Position numbers and translations under genes: made by a program
The notes under the pieces: model-generated
The model's database searches: none
What the model was told of the DNA's origin: nothing
What the model saw: the letters and a program-made list of their open reading frames with translations, nothing else
Assembly: GCF_910596095.1 (NCBI RefSeq)
Contig: NC_056539.1
Coordinates: 7,142,501 to 7,206,500, forward strand
Source of the DNA: Thunnus maccoyii
Lineage: Eukaryota > Chordata > Actinopteri > Scombriformes > Scombridae
Length of the DNA stretch: 64,000 bases
Reading direction: 5' to 3'
Shown here: one piece after another, positions 11,133 through 25,326 of the stretch
Layout: every line of letters starts with the position of its first letter
How positions within the stretch are numbered: the stretch's first letter is position 1

Positions 11133-12227
11133 CTCCTCCAAGTCTCCTGTTGTCCAGATGTTTCATATCCAGGAGTGATGTGTAATTTGCTGCTCAAGGG
11201 ACAAATCCAAAAGTGGATCTTACTGAACATTTTAAGGTGGACTCTGAGATAGAGCATTAACAAAGTCTCAATGTAGATAAAGGTGCACCTTAAAAGACAG
11301 GATTTTTAGATTACATGCAATTCAAATATTTATGCGAAGCTTTATTAGACTCTGGCGAACCCCTTTACGTGTTAAAAATGTAATTGCTCAGGTTGTTAAC
11401 TTTATACTGTGATCATCTTTATAGCTTTTTCAATATAAATGGCAATTTTGTGCCATTAAACAGTTTTATTTTATCATGAATGATCACAATTGATATCAAT
11501 AATGTGAAGGTATTTGGGGGATGAATGTTTGTTTAAGGCAGTATCTACCAACATGACAATTAAGTAACAATCAGTAATGTGAATAACCTATAGCCAAGAA
11601 GAAAAAGGCATTTATCATAAATGTATTAAGCATATAAAAGAGTGTCTTTCTATATTTTTTTTAATTGTAAACAATTCCTATAAAAAGACCAATACCAACA
11701 ATGACTGTTCTTTGTTACCCTTCCTAAACCCAAAATACAAGAGCACAAGTGTAATGAATGGATTAAATAGTGTGTTTATCTGCACTAACATAAGCTACAA
11801 ACATTAGCCTGTCTGGCTAACAAGCTTACTACCCACAGTAGTAACCCAGTGTTAGCTTGAGGAGGGGGGCTTTTCATGACTAACACGATCACTGTGTGGA
11901 AGCCGGTCCTGGATGCTACTGTTGGTTTAGGCTAATGTTGCTGGTCTTTTGGATTTGGGGAGGTTTGGCAACCCCAGCCAAACTCATTACCAAGATAGCA
12001 TTATATTTGCTTAACACATTAGTTAGTTCTCATCCTAAAAGCCTCTTCTTTTGTTAAAAGAGAAAACATACTGTTTGAGAATATGAATAGTGTAAATCTA
12101 ACCTCTGTCTTGCCTATCCAAGTATGTAAGCTAAGCAGCTGAATGAGGTTGTTGAAATAAATTAACTGTCTGATTTTACATTTTTGGCTGGAACAACCAC
12201 AGACCAGTCCAATAATCACAGTTGTCT

Positions 12228-12250
12228 GTGAGTGAGTGAGTGAGTGAGTG
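12228..12250. repeat. (TGAG)n microsatellite
   Basis: About six uninterrupted TGAG units within GTGAGTGAGTGAGTGAGTGA. Confidence 0.9.
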
Positions 12251-14503
12251 ATGATGTTACACCATTGGTCATCCGGCCCAGTGTTGGAGTTTCCCCAGTG
12301 GCTGTTGCTCTTTCAAAATTAATCGGAGCAAGGTGATGGAAGCGGAGGACAGCAGTGTGATGCAGGGTGACTGTGTTTCTTGCTCAGAGCTCTGACGTTC
12401 TCAGTTCCGGTGCTAAATGCAGTGAAGTCGGCTGAATTCCTGTTTAAACAGACACATAACAGCATCTCTGTGTCTCTTCCTCTACCGTCCAGTGCGATTG
12501 ACTTGATCGATTTTATAACTGATTTTATAACACAAATGATGAACAACAGCATTAAAACACAAGTCTTGCAGGTAAACATGTGACTCATGTAGATCTTATA
12601 TCAGTTTAGTGCAGGGTGGCTGCTCTGTGGGTGACTGTAACTGCAGAAACCAGGCGGGGATAAGTCTCCTGAATTTGCACCCAAAATGCTGTCAGACTTT
12701 TCATTTACAATTTCCACCGCAGCCTCCATGATCATCGACTGGGAAAGAGGCAGAAAAAAGGTGCATGCACAGTTAAAGCACTCCAAATAACCATCACTCT
12801 GATGAAACACTCTCAAAAATCGAGAGACATCCTCAGAGTGAAACAGATGAAAGAGCAGGGGGAGTTAATAATAGTTAGAATTGTTATAATTAAAGTAAGT
12901 TCTCTTTCAAATCAAACATCCCAAGATATGAGTGGAAAGTATTGTTCTTGCAACTGCATTTATACTCTTTTCTTTGAATCAAACGTAGCTTAACCATGTC
13001 ATGTAATATGCTACTTCAGTACACTTTACCAGCAAATATTACTGGGACCACTACAGAAAATTGCAGATGAACATTTAATATCCAGGACTTCACATTATAG
13101 ACACTACCACTGATTATCCCTGTAACACATTGGCCACAATTTCACACACTGACCGTACACAGCCCAGTCAAATACTATGCTTTGACCTAGTCTTGTTCCT
13201 TATCACACTGATAACACTAGGACTAACTAGCTATATACTGCAATATAAGAACAATGCTTTAATTCTTTACTTCTATGTCTTCTATATACATCATCAACTG
13301 ATGGGACATGCAGCTTTAGCCTCAGTCGTTTAGCCTGTTATTATGTATGCTTAATAGCTATCAAGTGACTTTTTAAGATCCCGTTATAGGGTTCTCATTT
13401 TAAATCAAGTCAGCCGGAAACATTACAGAAAGTCAGCTGGTTACAGCGTTTTCAACAAACTTATGAAACTACAAATAAAAAAAAAAATTAAAATCGTAGG
13501 CATCATCAACAAAATTGATGGTCGCAAGCTAGAAATGAGAAGCCTTCATTTGTCTACCTCTGTCTGAAATAAAGGACACATTGTTTCAAAAAAATGTACA
13601 GCCAAAACCATAGAGCTGTTGTCCAAAAACTTTCAAACCACATCAGGGAGCCACACTGTTGCACTGGGTGACATGTTCCTTCGTTACAATAAAGGGGTTT
13701 TGTATATTTTGAATCCCTCCCACATATGTCGTCCTGTAAATACTCACTAGCACAGAAAATGTGTATTAATCCACAACTGAAAATATTCCCCACCAACAGC
13801 ATTATTTCAGTGCTATATCAATACATTGCGTATAACTCTACATTGCGGTAATTGAATAAAATGGTCAGAAAAGTCACGCTACTTGGCTTTTACCAATGGC
13901 AACAGAACCATCCATTACAATAATTCACATGGCTGGTAAACAGACCACTAAGTGCTAACATGACCCTCATATACAGTAGAAACCACTCACAAATGGATGC
14001 GTGCAAAATCACACATCCATTTTCTTCTCTGTATTACAGGATAACAGTTTCCACAGCTTCTCCTGTTCCTGTGAAACAATGTTCCTGTAAAAGCTGACTG
14101 GCAGACAAATTAGGCTTTGTGAGAAAATGAGCTTATATTATTTATGGGGTGTAGTGTTAGAATCATTTGCGCAGGTGTTGCTTTTGGTCATGCTTACATA
14201 ATTTATGTCCTAATGAAAGATCTGATATTGTGTTTTACGACATTATGTCTCAGTTCAAGATGTTAAATGGGTTCAGTGGAACATTTTGATCGTGGGATTT
14301 TAATTTGTTCAGAAAGTGTCCCACATTACACTAAGACACATTTTACTACATTAACAGCAGTGATGACATGTCATTTTTGCATGTTTTTGTGGAAACAGAC
14401 AAAAATCCACTTTGCTAATGGATTCCAAAACTTGTGGCTTTTTCTTTTTTTTCGATGTAAGTTAAATTATTGAAATATGTACAGAAGCTGAGAACGGCTG
14501 TGC

Positions 14504-15173
14504 TTGCAATCATTTTTTTTAATGTCGTTATCTTGAGATCATGAGTTAATTGATCTCGTTATCTCAAGAAAACAAATGGCCGATTTCTCGAGATAATGAG
14601 ATAATTTATCACGAGATTTATCACGGATGGAGCTCATTCTCATTTGTTCATTCCTGTCTTCTCCTCTCCATGTCTCCTTCACATGGTTAGCTCAGCTATT
14701 TAGATCAAGCACAGGAAGCCTTCAGGGGGCTCTTAAGGACATGGGTTCAAATCTGTCATATGTTGATTCTTATTCCCCCCCTCCAGCCCACTTTCCTTTC
14801 TCTCATTACTGCTTACAGTCTAATAAAATGAAAATGCTTGAAAAGTAGTGTTTCTCCTACATGAAACATCCCATCACATTATGACCAGGAGATCAACCTG
14901 CCATTTGGCTGTGACACAGATGTCATTAATAAAGGTGCTGTTAATAATAATGAGTACTTCTTGATCTGACATTTTCAGCTTAAATCAGTTGCTACAGTTG
15001 TCAAGACGCCATCTATACATGCTAGCATGTCACTCCTCATCTCTGATAAACATTATAAGTAATAAGAGGAAACAACCTTTTGTTTTCTCAGGGTAACGTG
15101 TTGATTATCTTGTCATCTCAAGATAATACAGCTTGTTTTCAAGATAATGGCAAAAAAAAAAAAATCATTGCAA
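14504..15173. mobile_element. Non-autonomous TIR element of about 670 bp
   Basis: The left end TTGCAATCATTTTTTTTAAT followed by GTCGTTATCTTGAGA is mirrored by the right end: the reverse complement of 15139-15173 reads TTGCAATGATTTTTTTTTTT followed by GCCATTATCTTGAAA. Subterminal blocks built on TTATCTCGAGATAA (14541-14600, 15097-15125) give further internal palindromes. No transposase is present. A tRNA-like SINE fragment lies inside. Confidence 0.65.
14684..14850 (+). mobile_element. tRNA-derived SINE (or tRNA pseudogene) fragment
   Basis: TGGTTAGCTCAGCTATTTAG (14684) resembles a pol III A box with tRNA D-arm sequence. GGGTTCAAATC at 14743-14753 resembles a B box / T-arm. The 46 bp spacing with GC-rich stem-like sequence between them resembles a long variable arm (Leu/Ser type). 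A non-tRNA tail follows, ending in 'tctaataaaatg', as in several fish SINEs. No proper anticodon stem can be drawn, so it is not a functional tRNA. Confidence 0.5.
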
Positions 15174-18100
15174 TTTCTCGCCTTCATGATTCAAGATTTG
15201 AAGGTTTTATTCATCACATGCTTATTCAATATGGTGGCTGTGCTTAAGTCTAGTGTGAAATAAAGAAATAAACTAGGCTATAGATGCTGCGGTCTGTGGC
15301 ACTAGTTCATGCTATGTACTTGTCCCTGTACAAATAAACATCAAATATATAATTAGATAGGAGTAAAAATAAAATTTAGGTCATGAAATATAAAGGATAC
15401 ATTTTAAAAAAAAAGTTAGATAAATATATGTTATATAAGTATTAGAATACTAAAGCGTGTGAAGGTGGGTATGAAATTTTTCAATATATAAAAAATGTTA
15501 TAGGTACATATTTTAAGACAATGTGATATTACAATGTGCAATGTGATAGAATATGCTCTTACGTCACGTAAATGTGTTCTATTAGAGCATCGCTATTTAT
15601 AGATGTTTTAAAAATAGATTTTCCACATAAAAGATACTGTTTATATCTGTTTACATCTACATCAGAATAATATTTACATTAAAATAATGCTAAATATTCT
15701 AGAACACAACATGTGCATAATCACTCCAGGAAGGCTTGTTTTTGTCTTTTCTGACCCATGTCGATAAAACTATCAGTGAATTCAGGGTAAAGATCGAAAA
15801 AAGGACAAAACTTTTCTGCTATATCTGCCTAGATTCTTGGAATATGATTCTAACTATTTAACATAAACTTACTAAGTATGATAAAAGCAAAAAAAACATG
15901 AACATCTATTAAAACTGTAGTTGCTGTGGTATTCTACAGTATATTTCACAGAACTTCAGTAAGACTTTGGGAAAGGCTCTCTTTTTACTTAGTGTGGTTA
16001 AACAAAACAAACATATATACAGTAACACAGCAACCCTACATTAACATACCATACCTTGATTGTTCTCTAATGTTCTCTGGCCTGTAAGACAACCTAATAG
16101 GTTCATTTTGTTGCTTTAATTCCTGAGGAGAGAAATCTATTTGTTAACCACGTGCTTGATAATTTGATCCCATGCGAGAGATCATCTTCAAACATCTAAA
16201 AATAAATAACGGCACATGTTAGGAATAGGGTGTGAGTCACTGCTTAAGGAGTTCCACAAAAGTCAAAATGGAGCAGAACTGGGAGGTATTTATAGACACT
16301 ATTTTCTATTTAAAAATCTCTATTTAGAGCAGTGCTTTTGGCACTTTGAGAATGTAGGGCTTCATTCACAATACTTTGATCTGACTGTGACATACAGACT
16401 GCACTGTACCAAAGATCACACAGTGGAAGCAGCGGGGCCTCTGATTGAAGGCCAGTTCACACAATGTCTGTTCAATTCACCAACCATGATCCAGACTGCT
16501 TATAAATCACCTGCATTCACAAGTTGCTGATTTTGCATAACAAACACTATTTGAAAAGATGACCAGTGCCCATTTTGTAATTCTTCAAATAATAAATAAT
16601 TTAGTTAGCATAGTGAACAAGTATCTCAAGTGTCTGAAAATATCACAGCAACATTTCTGAGAAAGATGTGCACACATTAAAGCCAGTCCTTTCTAAGGTA
16701 AATATTTGGAAGCTACAGAGCACATCTGCTTTTCATTGTATCAACAGCAGCTTTCATACAGTCTTGGCCCCACACTAAGGCTGGCAGGACAACACTCAGT
16801 CGCTTTTTAAAGGTCACACTGTGTGTGCTGTTTTGCAGCAGACTGAGCATTTGCAATGATGTAGTTGTATCATTTGGGCACTATGTGAGACAACAGTTGG
16901 ACCCAGTTTCTTTAAATGCAGTGGAAAAAATAAACCACACCAGAGAGTCAGAATTGAAAAAAATGTTTATGAAAGTCTTCCTGTTATCTTGTTTTTCATA
17001 CTTTGATACAGCTCCCTCCATAAAAGGATAAGAGTGCAGCAAACAAGCTACTTGCCAGAACATGGACTATTCTGTAAAACCAAGAAAATGGTGTTGAAAA
17101 ATTTGGAGCCAACATTTTCAGTGAAAGGGTCAATCCAGCAATTTAATATTTCACTTCTACAAAGTCTGGGGATTGGAAAGTCTGGGATTTGTCAAAAAAA
17201 AACCCCAAAACATCAAAATCAAACAGTTTAAAGTTGACATATCTTTTTTGTTCATTTTTAGTTCCTAGTATGGGTAAAGTTCCAGAAACATTAGGTCCTA
17301 CATTTCCCATAAGGCAACTTGATATTGTCTTACATTAGACCATCACTGCCGTCTAAATGGCCACTTCTCTCAAACCCCACGCTTCCAATTTTAAGACCAG
17401 CTGTCTTATAATTATTTAAAGTCTCCAAGCCGAAACTGAGATTACCCTAATGACATCACCAGGGTTATTTCCTTTTCAGACTTTTAAAATCTTTCAGACT
17501 TTATATATAAACTGAACCTTATGTCTAAAATCACTTTTTCTCACTACATCTACTTGTTTTAAGGTTAGGGGAAGATATTGGTCATGGTTTCAATAAACAA
17601 ACATGCTAAGGACACTAGTTCCTGGATTGGCATTGAACATTAGCATTGGACTTAATTTACTGCATGTCCTGCAGAAACATTTAATATAAATGCAAATCAT
17701 TTAATTCCAAAAGCCACCTATAAGAATGAAAAGTCATCTCAGTCTAGTATTTATGATGACAAAGAAAATCTACTGTGGCATTGCACACTGACCTTCACAT
17801 CCTTTGCTTCCAAAGGAGTAATGTCCTACTGTATTTATTTTGATGGGAAATATAAAGACTCAGTCTAAGCATCAAATTATTACACAGCAGCAAACACAGA
17901 CACACTGATAATCACTCATCTCCTTCCCACAGAGCTAGTCAGAGCAGCTCTGGTCTCTCTGTACCAAGACAGACTGTTATTGTCCTGCTGGCCAGAATGA
18001 GGTTTGTATTCAAATCAGGACAGAAGCAGCTGCCAAGAAGATAGTGTCCCATTCATAAATGTTTCTACAAACCTGACATGTTGACACTGTCTGTACGGGA

Positions 18101-18683
18101 GCAGAACAACCTGTGATCTCTCCTACTGAGCTTGACTGCACTGAAGAAACACGTTATAAATTAATACTTTTATAGATAAAACTCTCTCTGGCACTCATTT
18201 TCAGCTTGGTGTGCGTCATTATTCAGCCTTAAACTGTCATCTCTTGTCAATTATCATTAACATAGAAGGCATTGTTTGAAATGGAGTGAAAGGTTTGCCT
18301 GTAACAAACAGAGAAGTGTGAGAATCACCAGAGGACCGTGAGAGGGCAGAGCTCTTGTCAATAAAGACGTGTCATGTATAAATCAGTTCATCAACACCTG
18401 CTAGACAAACTCAGCATACACAGACAGCCTCATGTTGTCAGCAGACTTTACAGCAATATTTCTTAGTAAAGAAAAAATGTACAGCACAATACATGCTCTT
18501 ATTAATCATTTGTAGAGGAATAGCTGATATAAATGATATTTTTGTCCATGTAATATGTCTGAAATTTCTGTCAAAAGCATGTTGAATATCATCATGCATG
18601 ATGATATCATATCTAAACATGATAGGCAGTGTGCTGTATTGTACTTATGGAATAACATGCAAAAGAGTGTTGACAGCAAGACC
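15174..18683. other. Intergenic, AT-rich
   Basis: No gene recognised; the frames near 16216-16530 and 16825-17231 show no family. One likely teleost repeat at 17125-17500 is listed separately. Confidence 0.4.
17125..17500 (+). repeat. Probable teleost interspersed repeat
   Basis: The block order 'agggtcaatccagc', 'cctagtatgggtaaagtt', 'ggtcctacatttcccat', 'taaatggccacttct', 'gtctccaagcc', 'aatgacatcacc' matches a common teleost element from memory. No second copy occurs in the window to confirm it. Confidence 0.45.
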
Positions 18684-19926
18684 TGGGGCCTCAATTATCA
18701 ATTTTATGCTTAAACCCTGCGTGTACTCATTTCTACACATCAAATACAATTTGTCAATCTCTTCTCGTGCTATGCGCACAAATAGAACCACTTTTGACCA
18801 GGCATACAAACAAAGCCTCAGTGGTACACAGGTATAATCGTGGGATTATTTCCTAAATTACAGATACACAAACCAACTCTACTGTCAGTCATATAATAAC
18901 AGATCAACAGGCTACCATTAATGCCTCTATTTCATCCTGTTTTTCTCACACTGCATCACAAAACACATGTGGCTCCACACAAGAGATGCTGAGGATATGT
19001 TAATGACATTTCAGTCTGCATATTAATAAACTGTTAAGTTTTGATACCATTCTTTTTAATTAGTTTAACTAAGCCATGCATATTTTCTGTCATGCTGAAA
19101 CTTAAAAAGTGCAACAATTAAAAATTCATAATCTACAATTTACACTGAAGTGGTACTTTACCAAATGTCTTTTTTGTATATGACAATTCTTTATTTGATC
19201 ATTACTTAAAGTGAACCATCAATCATCACTTGTCCCCATACTGTATCTTTTTTATTTATCTTTGGCCAAGACACTTAACAGTTTAGTTTGCCAGAGTTTT
19301 ATTTATTATTGTTGTGATCTCATCAATTTTGCATTATAATTATAGGGCAACAATAGGGGCATCTTCCTTACACGAGAACTTATGATTGAATATGACACAG
19401 AGATCTTAAAGAATACCACATCACTTGTGGTTAAACTGTATTAGAACTACTCAAATGGCAACAAATGATGTGTTGAAATAGTATAAACATACAGAACACA
19501 TTGCTAAATACAATGACACCGGTAATAATGCAGGAACACAAATAAAACTTATGTTCACAAGTCCATTACCCCAGTGCATGCTGGGAAGCTTTCCTTCACG
19601 CTTGCTCCCAGGACATTATAGGATCTTAACCTCATTGTCTGTGTCTGTGGTCTACTTTAGTCCACAACAAGTAACTCCACATTAAGACTACTGGAACTTT
19701 CACAGGGACGTGGTTGACTGTATTTAGCATTCTGCAGGTGTTTCTTTGTGTAAATGAGCCACTATGCACACAAGAAGATGCGTGCTGTTCTATTTCCATT
19801 TCAACTTCAATTACGTTAAGTTGCGCGTGTGCATATCTGTTAAATACCAATTTTCTTTTTCGTATTGACAGTTCATATACACCCATTTAGAACTTGTTAG
19901 ATACATACTCTGATAAATGAGGCCCT
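18684..19926. mobile_element. Possible TIR element of about 1.24 kb, degraded
   Basis: GGGGCCTCAATTATCAAT at 18687 is matched by the reverse complement of the right end, GGGCCTCATTTATCAGA (ending near 19924), with weaker similarity inward. The interior has no transposase and is AT-rich. The terminal match is only about 17 bp, so the call is tentative. Confidence 0.4.
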
Positions 19927-22900
19927 TGGTCTTGTATAAGGGGCACTACACAGATTTTACACATGAAGGTCAGTTTCTACTCATCCTGCAAAAAACACTT
20001 GTATGTTGTCTTCTATGGCTCTGGAGGAGCTTTTCAAAGTCTGAGAAAATAACCCAGATGACGTCTATCTTCGTACAAACAGTAATAGATTAAGTTGTTT
20101 CAGAGAATGCCCTAAAATTACATATGTTTATGTTCAAGTCACAAAGACCTCTAGCATTATGACTTTCGTCCATTGGGAGCAAATAAGGAAATAACAGTTC
20201 ACAGAGGGAGGTCAGAGTGGATGGATGGGTCAGCAAAATGACTTTGACTCCCTTCCCTTATTTCCTGTCATCTTCCTACTGTTGATTTCTGATTGAGTCA
20301 TAAAATACCAATTGTTGTATTATGGGAAAGAATTTGAGTTGAGAGAGTTAGAGCCACACCAGGGACTACAAATCAGGATATCTCAGCCTCTGCTGCTGGG
20401 TTTGACTATTCTTTTCCTTAATGTGTCTCTTGTGTAATACTAAATTGCTGGTGGTCCCCTTTAAAGTTTAATCCAAACAAAGATACCACAAAGTCCAACA
20501 TGTTGAATGTCAGTAATGAAGATGAGTATGAAAAGGTTATGCTAATATCAACCAGGTAGCTCTAATCACTATGATCATGGATCAGATGATATTTAGAGTG
20601 GTAATTAATTGGCTTTGTCACCATGACAATTTAATATTAACTATTCAAAGTCAACATTTACTAATCCTTCCAACCCAAACAAGATAACATATCACTGGAA
20701 TTTTAATCTGTGTAAATTCTCTTCAAAGCGCAAATTATCATCTACATAATAATCTTTGAAAATATGAATGAAGAGTGCCTTTTTATCAAAACAAACCATC
20801 AAAATGAATTAAATCAATCAGTTCAACATCTTTTGCTATAATTATGAATGAATAGCGTGATACTTCACTACTAAAAACACAACTATCTCTGGTATGTAGG
20901 GTTACGCAACTACCACTGTGAGGATGTCAAAAGGTCCCTCAGCATGGTCCATTTTCCCATAAGACCTTTGCTGTTTAATAGTGCTTCACTGATGAAATTA
21001 AGGGGCCAGCCAAAAGGCCACCATAATAACGTCTACAAAACAAATCACTTTGCTTTAGGCTGTAACCTCATTAGAACAATGCGTCGTGGTTGCTTGGAGG
21101 ATGTGTCTGAGCCATGGCCGGTGAGCGAGGCAGGCAGAGATAAGCCTCACTGACAGTAGTGATAATGGGAGAGCAGGAATGATTGCCTGGAAAATAATCA
21201 CGCCCCAAGTATTTTAGGCGCACGATACCCTGTTCTCATTTATTTGGTTATATCGATGCCACAACTTCCCCCTCGAGCTTCAAGGTTATCTGTTAGATGA
21301 TATGCATGGGTCCTGGTGTCTGACTGAATGTAAAATTGTCAAGAGCTTGGTGCTTCTCTATATTACACTTTCATTTCACTTTAAATGAGCAGAAATGAAC
21401 AAACAAATTGCAGGGATATCACACAGTGACCTTGCCTTGCTATCATTTTGTCATAATGTGTATTTGCACAGATCTGTGTCTCATGTTTTGACATTGTCAC
21501 TCACAAATGAGTCAATTAGTTCTGCTTGGAAAACCAGTACAGTTCAATAACTCTTTCTCATCTCCTCTGACAGATCCTAGAAAGTCAGGCTACCAGACTG
21601 AGAACAAACTAATTTCCAGTGGTTCAACACTACTACAGTGTTTACAGTAATTATTATTATAAAACTGAAATGTGTCCTCAATTTTTGTGTAAGGAAATAA
21701 AGTATAATCATACTGCAGCTAGTGTGCATTTTTTTCCATTTTTAAACAGAGGATAACAAAGGTTTTGGACTTATTTGTGGAAACAGCATCTACGTTTAAA
21801 GCCTCTGGGTGGGTGTTTCCCTCCCCACATCTGAGAGCCAACAGTGTTAGGAGAAGTCATGGATGTATTGTAAGAGCTCTTATACTATATATACTATTAT
21901 ATACTATAATGCTTCCATGGGGGAGGTGCTGTCAACTTCTGTGGTGCGCTACTGACTGGAGCACATCATCCTGCACGCCCTACGAATGTGACGCAAGATG
22001 GTTTTTTCCCCTTTTTCAACATGCCCACAGTAACAGGTTATGTAGCAATTCAAGACAAGAATTGTCTCTTTATAGCATTCAACATTGGAAGGACCCATTG
22101 TGCTATTAACAAAGGCAGGGAAGAAGAAGACATCAAGCTAGTGAATATGGATGTAAACAATGTAGGATTTAAAATACTTTTTAAGAAATCGACTTTGCAA
22201 ATGTTTTATTTGGAAGGAAATGCATTTAACATTTTTGTTAGACCTCAAGGAAACACATGATGTGTTTTGTTGAGTAACGCTCAATGAAAACATAACTTCT
22301 GTTTGTTTAGAAGAAAACTTCACGTGGTACCTTTAAGCTAGGGGCGACAGCATCTGTCCCCTGCTGGTTAACTGCCTGTGTTGGACCTGAAGTGATATTA
22401 TGAACTATTTTTAGTGCCCGTCCCCACAGATATTGCACCAATCAAATTACCGCTCAGTTCAAATTACAGTTTAGTTCAATTACAGTTCAGTTCAAATGAC
22501 AGTTCAGTTCAAATAAAGTTCAGTACAAATTGTCAGTTGGTACCAACAATTCTCACCCTTTGGAGAACATTAATGTAGGGGGCGCTATCACTGCAGAAAA
22601 TTAAATCACACTTAAACGTCTCCTTTTTGAGCAAATAATTTTGAGCAAATAAGTACACAAGTCAAGACAAACACCAAAAACCCCCCCCAAAAAACCAGTA
22701 TATATATACTGATTTTTTTTTTTTGTTGCAAAAATGCATTTTAATTTCACTCAGACTTTAATTTTTATTTACACTGTGCAGTAAGATGGTTTCAATATGT
22801 TCTGAAAGAAATTATTTTAATGATGTTTGTAAGTATTCTGTTTCCTATGTGGGACAATCAAGTCTTGTCTCAATATCAGTTAATGGACTATCTGACCAAA

Positions 22901-25326
22901 CAGGCATGGCATCTGTAATCCAATCCGCAGCAGAGAGGAGTGAGTTCGTAGTGATCATAAATCATACAGTGGAGTGGAAAATGTAGAACGTGACACTAAC
23001 TCTGCTAATACTGTATTGTTTTCCAGCAGCTGATGTTCTTCAAATGATTCTGAGGAAACTAGAAGACAGAAGCTATTTCACTAATCAGTGTATATATTTC
23101 CTCCCAAGGCTCAGTTCTAGTTTTGTAGCATATTTGAAATTCAAATCAAATCTCTGTGATGTTGGCTTCAAATGTCCAAGGTCATTTTCCATGCATGTTA
23201 GTTTTCTGCTGATAACACTTAATTTGAGCTCTAGCATGCCAGTGTGGGTGATATAAACTGGTGTACCAGTTTATGCCACCATTTAAATCTGAGTATTTTT
23301 GCCCCAAGTTCACCACTTGCATGAAATGTAAACATCATCAAATTCTGCTGATTCTCGTCATTATAAATTGGGTTGATTCATGCACCTTTTCCCATTTCCA
23401 AATTACACACCTGCACTGCACCTCAATTTCCTCACTGGATGTCAAGAACTGGGTCATGAATGCTGAAGGAGACTGGGCTATGGAGCTGTATGCCAACACA
23501 CTCCTACTGCTGAGGGTGACTTTTAGAAAAACCACAATCATCACACGATTATCAGTATTTGTGGATGGAATAACTGAGTTGTATTATATATTCTGTCCAG
23601 ATACATTATGTTGATCAGTTACTCTTGGTTGATTTCAGTGTTATCTGCCATGTGGATTATTGGTTACTGTGCTTTTTTTAGACCGAACTGTGAACCTCAT
23701 TATAGGAGAGATGAAGGCAGTCAGACAACAGTTTTAAATCAATAAAATCTATGAAGAATCAATAAGAATCAGATTCTGGCTTATTGGTCAAAATCTTGCC
23801 TACAATGTGCATGACAAAACTGAGTATGGTAACTATTGTTTTTACAATTCCCCAAACTACATACCATTTACTGTAAGTAAACATATGGTTACTTGTGGGT
23901 GAAGATTTATATGCTCGTCTGACACAGCTCGGTTTTGGTCTGTTACGGTAAACAGAAGCCACTGTTACAGTAGTAGTTACTGTATGGGTGGCCGAATAAG
24001 GAAACTAAAGTCAAGGGTTTGTTTAACAACACATAACATTACATCCATTATGTTGATTCTCATCAACATTTCAATGACCACATTCAATGTCGCTCAAACA
24101 GTACAACCCTGTTTAGTGTCAAGTAGTGCCACATTGCTACTGTACACGATCCATCTTTACCAGTTATATATTTTTAGTTTTTATTAATGACAGCAGAGAA
24201 ATACAAGCTGATGTATTCAGTAACGATGATCAAACTGGACTTAAAATCGAAAGAATTGTTTCATCTAATAATGCCACTAAGTTCTGATCAAATTATGAAT
24301 GATAAAGTTTTCCATTAAAATTATCTAGTTAGACATGCACATTTTAAGGTTCAATGTTGAAACCACACAGAAATCACCAGCAAAGTCTATGACTTGAATA
24401 GAAATATCGCTCTTGCTCCACAATAAACATTAATAGGTTTATAAGTTACGTGGAGGTGGACTGTGTAGGGAAGCAGACCTCAAATCCAGTTGGTATTACC
24501 TCGGATAAAAACAGAACTGAAAAAAAGAGATTAGAGAGATTATTTTTTAAGAGGACCAACTCTTGCATTGGTGACTGTGTGGACAGTTTTGTGACGTGCA
24601 GTTTATTGATTTTGTCATGTAACTCAGACAACTGCTCCCCATTCTCCCTGCAGGGCATACTCTCCATTAGCATGCTCTACAACAAACATCCACTACTTCC
24701 TACCCTGCCTCAGTCTCTCTGTAATTAAATAGTGGAAGTTTCTGGAGAAAATGCACAAAGCACTACTGAACAAATGGTAACTTAGTCTTTTGTCTTTTCT
24801 ATTGTAAATAATTTTGTATAAAAGGAATTATACTTTTTTAAAATTTATCCTGCAAAATGCATAGAGTATGCCACATCAGACTGTTGATACTGTATCTCTC
24901 TGTCTGGTGTTTTTTTTTACTGATGATGTGTCCTCAATGTCAGACTGACTCAGTCCCTATCACTGTTTGAGCACAATAGCAAGTTTCATTAGTTTAGTGT
25001 GGAGGGCCTTCTACAGGCACAAGGGATCATAACATCACTTCCTATGTATTCAAAGGATTCAAATTCATGCCCTATGATATACTGAATTGAGTTGTATCAG
25101 CTGTTTGTAAATCCATTGCTATGTTTCTGTGTTCCTTGTGACTACTAGCTAGTTTCAAACCAGCAATCATAAGCTTTCAACAAAGTGAGCAACACTGTAG
25201 CATCACAAGCTGGAACTGCCTAAAATAACAGTTTTAGGCGACAAAACAATATATTAAACTATACTGTTGATCCTTCTAAAAGTAAGTATGACTTTGTTTT
25301 ATTTATATATGCATACATGGAAGTGT
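19927..25326. other. Intergenic, no gene
   Basis: No coding exon is supported. The block 21730-22340 (bounded by 'aaaggttttgg' and 'cgtggtacctttaa') may be a transposon remnant, but no termini were verified. A short tandem repeat is at 22450-22530. A palindromic stretch 'cagtatatatatactg' lies at about 22697-22712. Confidence 0.4.
22450..22530 (+). repeat. Degenerate tandem repeat, unit about 16-17 bp
   Basis: About five imperfect units of CAGTTCAGTTCAAATTA follow one another, e.g. CTCAGTTCAAATTACAGTTT, CAATTACAGTTCAGTTCAAA, TGACAGTTCAGTTCAAATAA and AGTTCAGTACAAATT. Confidence 0.75.

Larger units (their letters stand above)
11081..14503. other. Intergenic, dpt upstream flank
   Basis: No gene recognised. 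It contains the (TGAG)n microsatellite listed separately. A moderately GC-rich block (12260-12730) has short frames on both strands but no family signature, and could be an old repeat. Confidence 0.4.

Noticed and set aside
14684..14760. Functional tRNA gene
   Set aside because: A- and B-box like sequences are present, but no acceptor stem pairing or proper anticodon arm can be drawn; treated as SINE-derived.
21765..22260. Two overlapping plus-strand frames of 90-114 codons
   Set aside because: No family resemblance, AT-rich; probably old repeat sequence.
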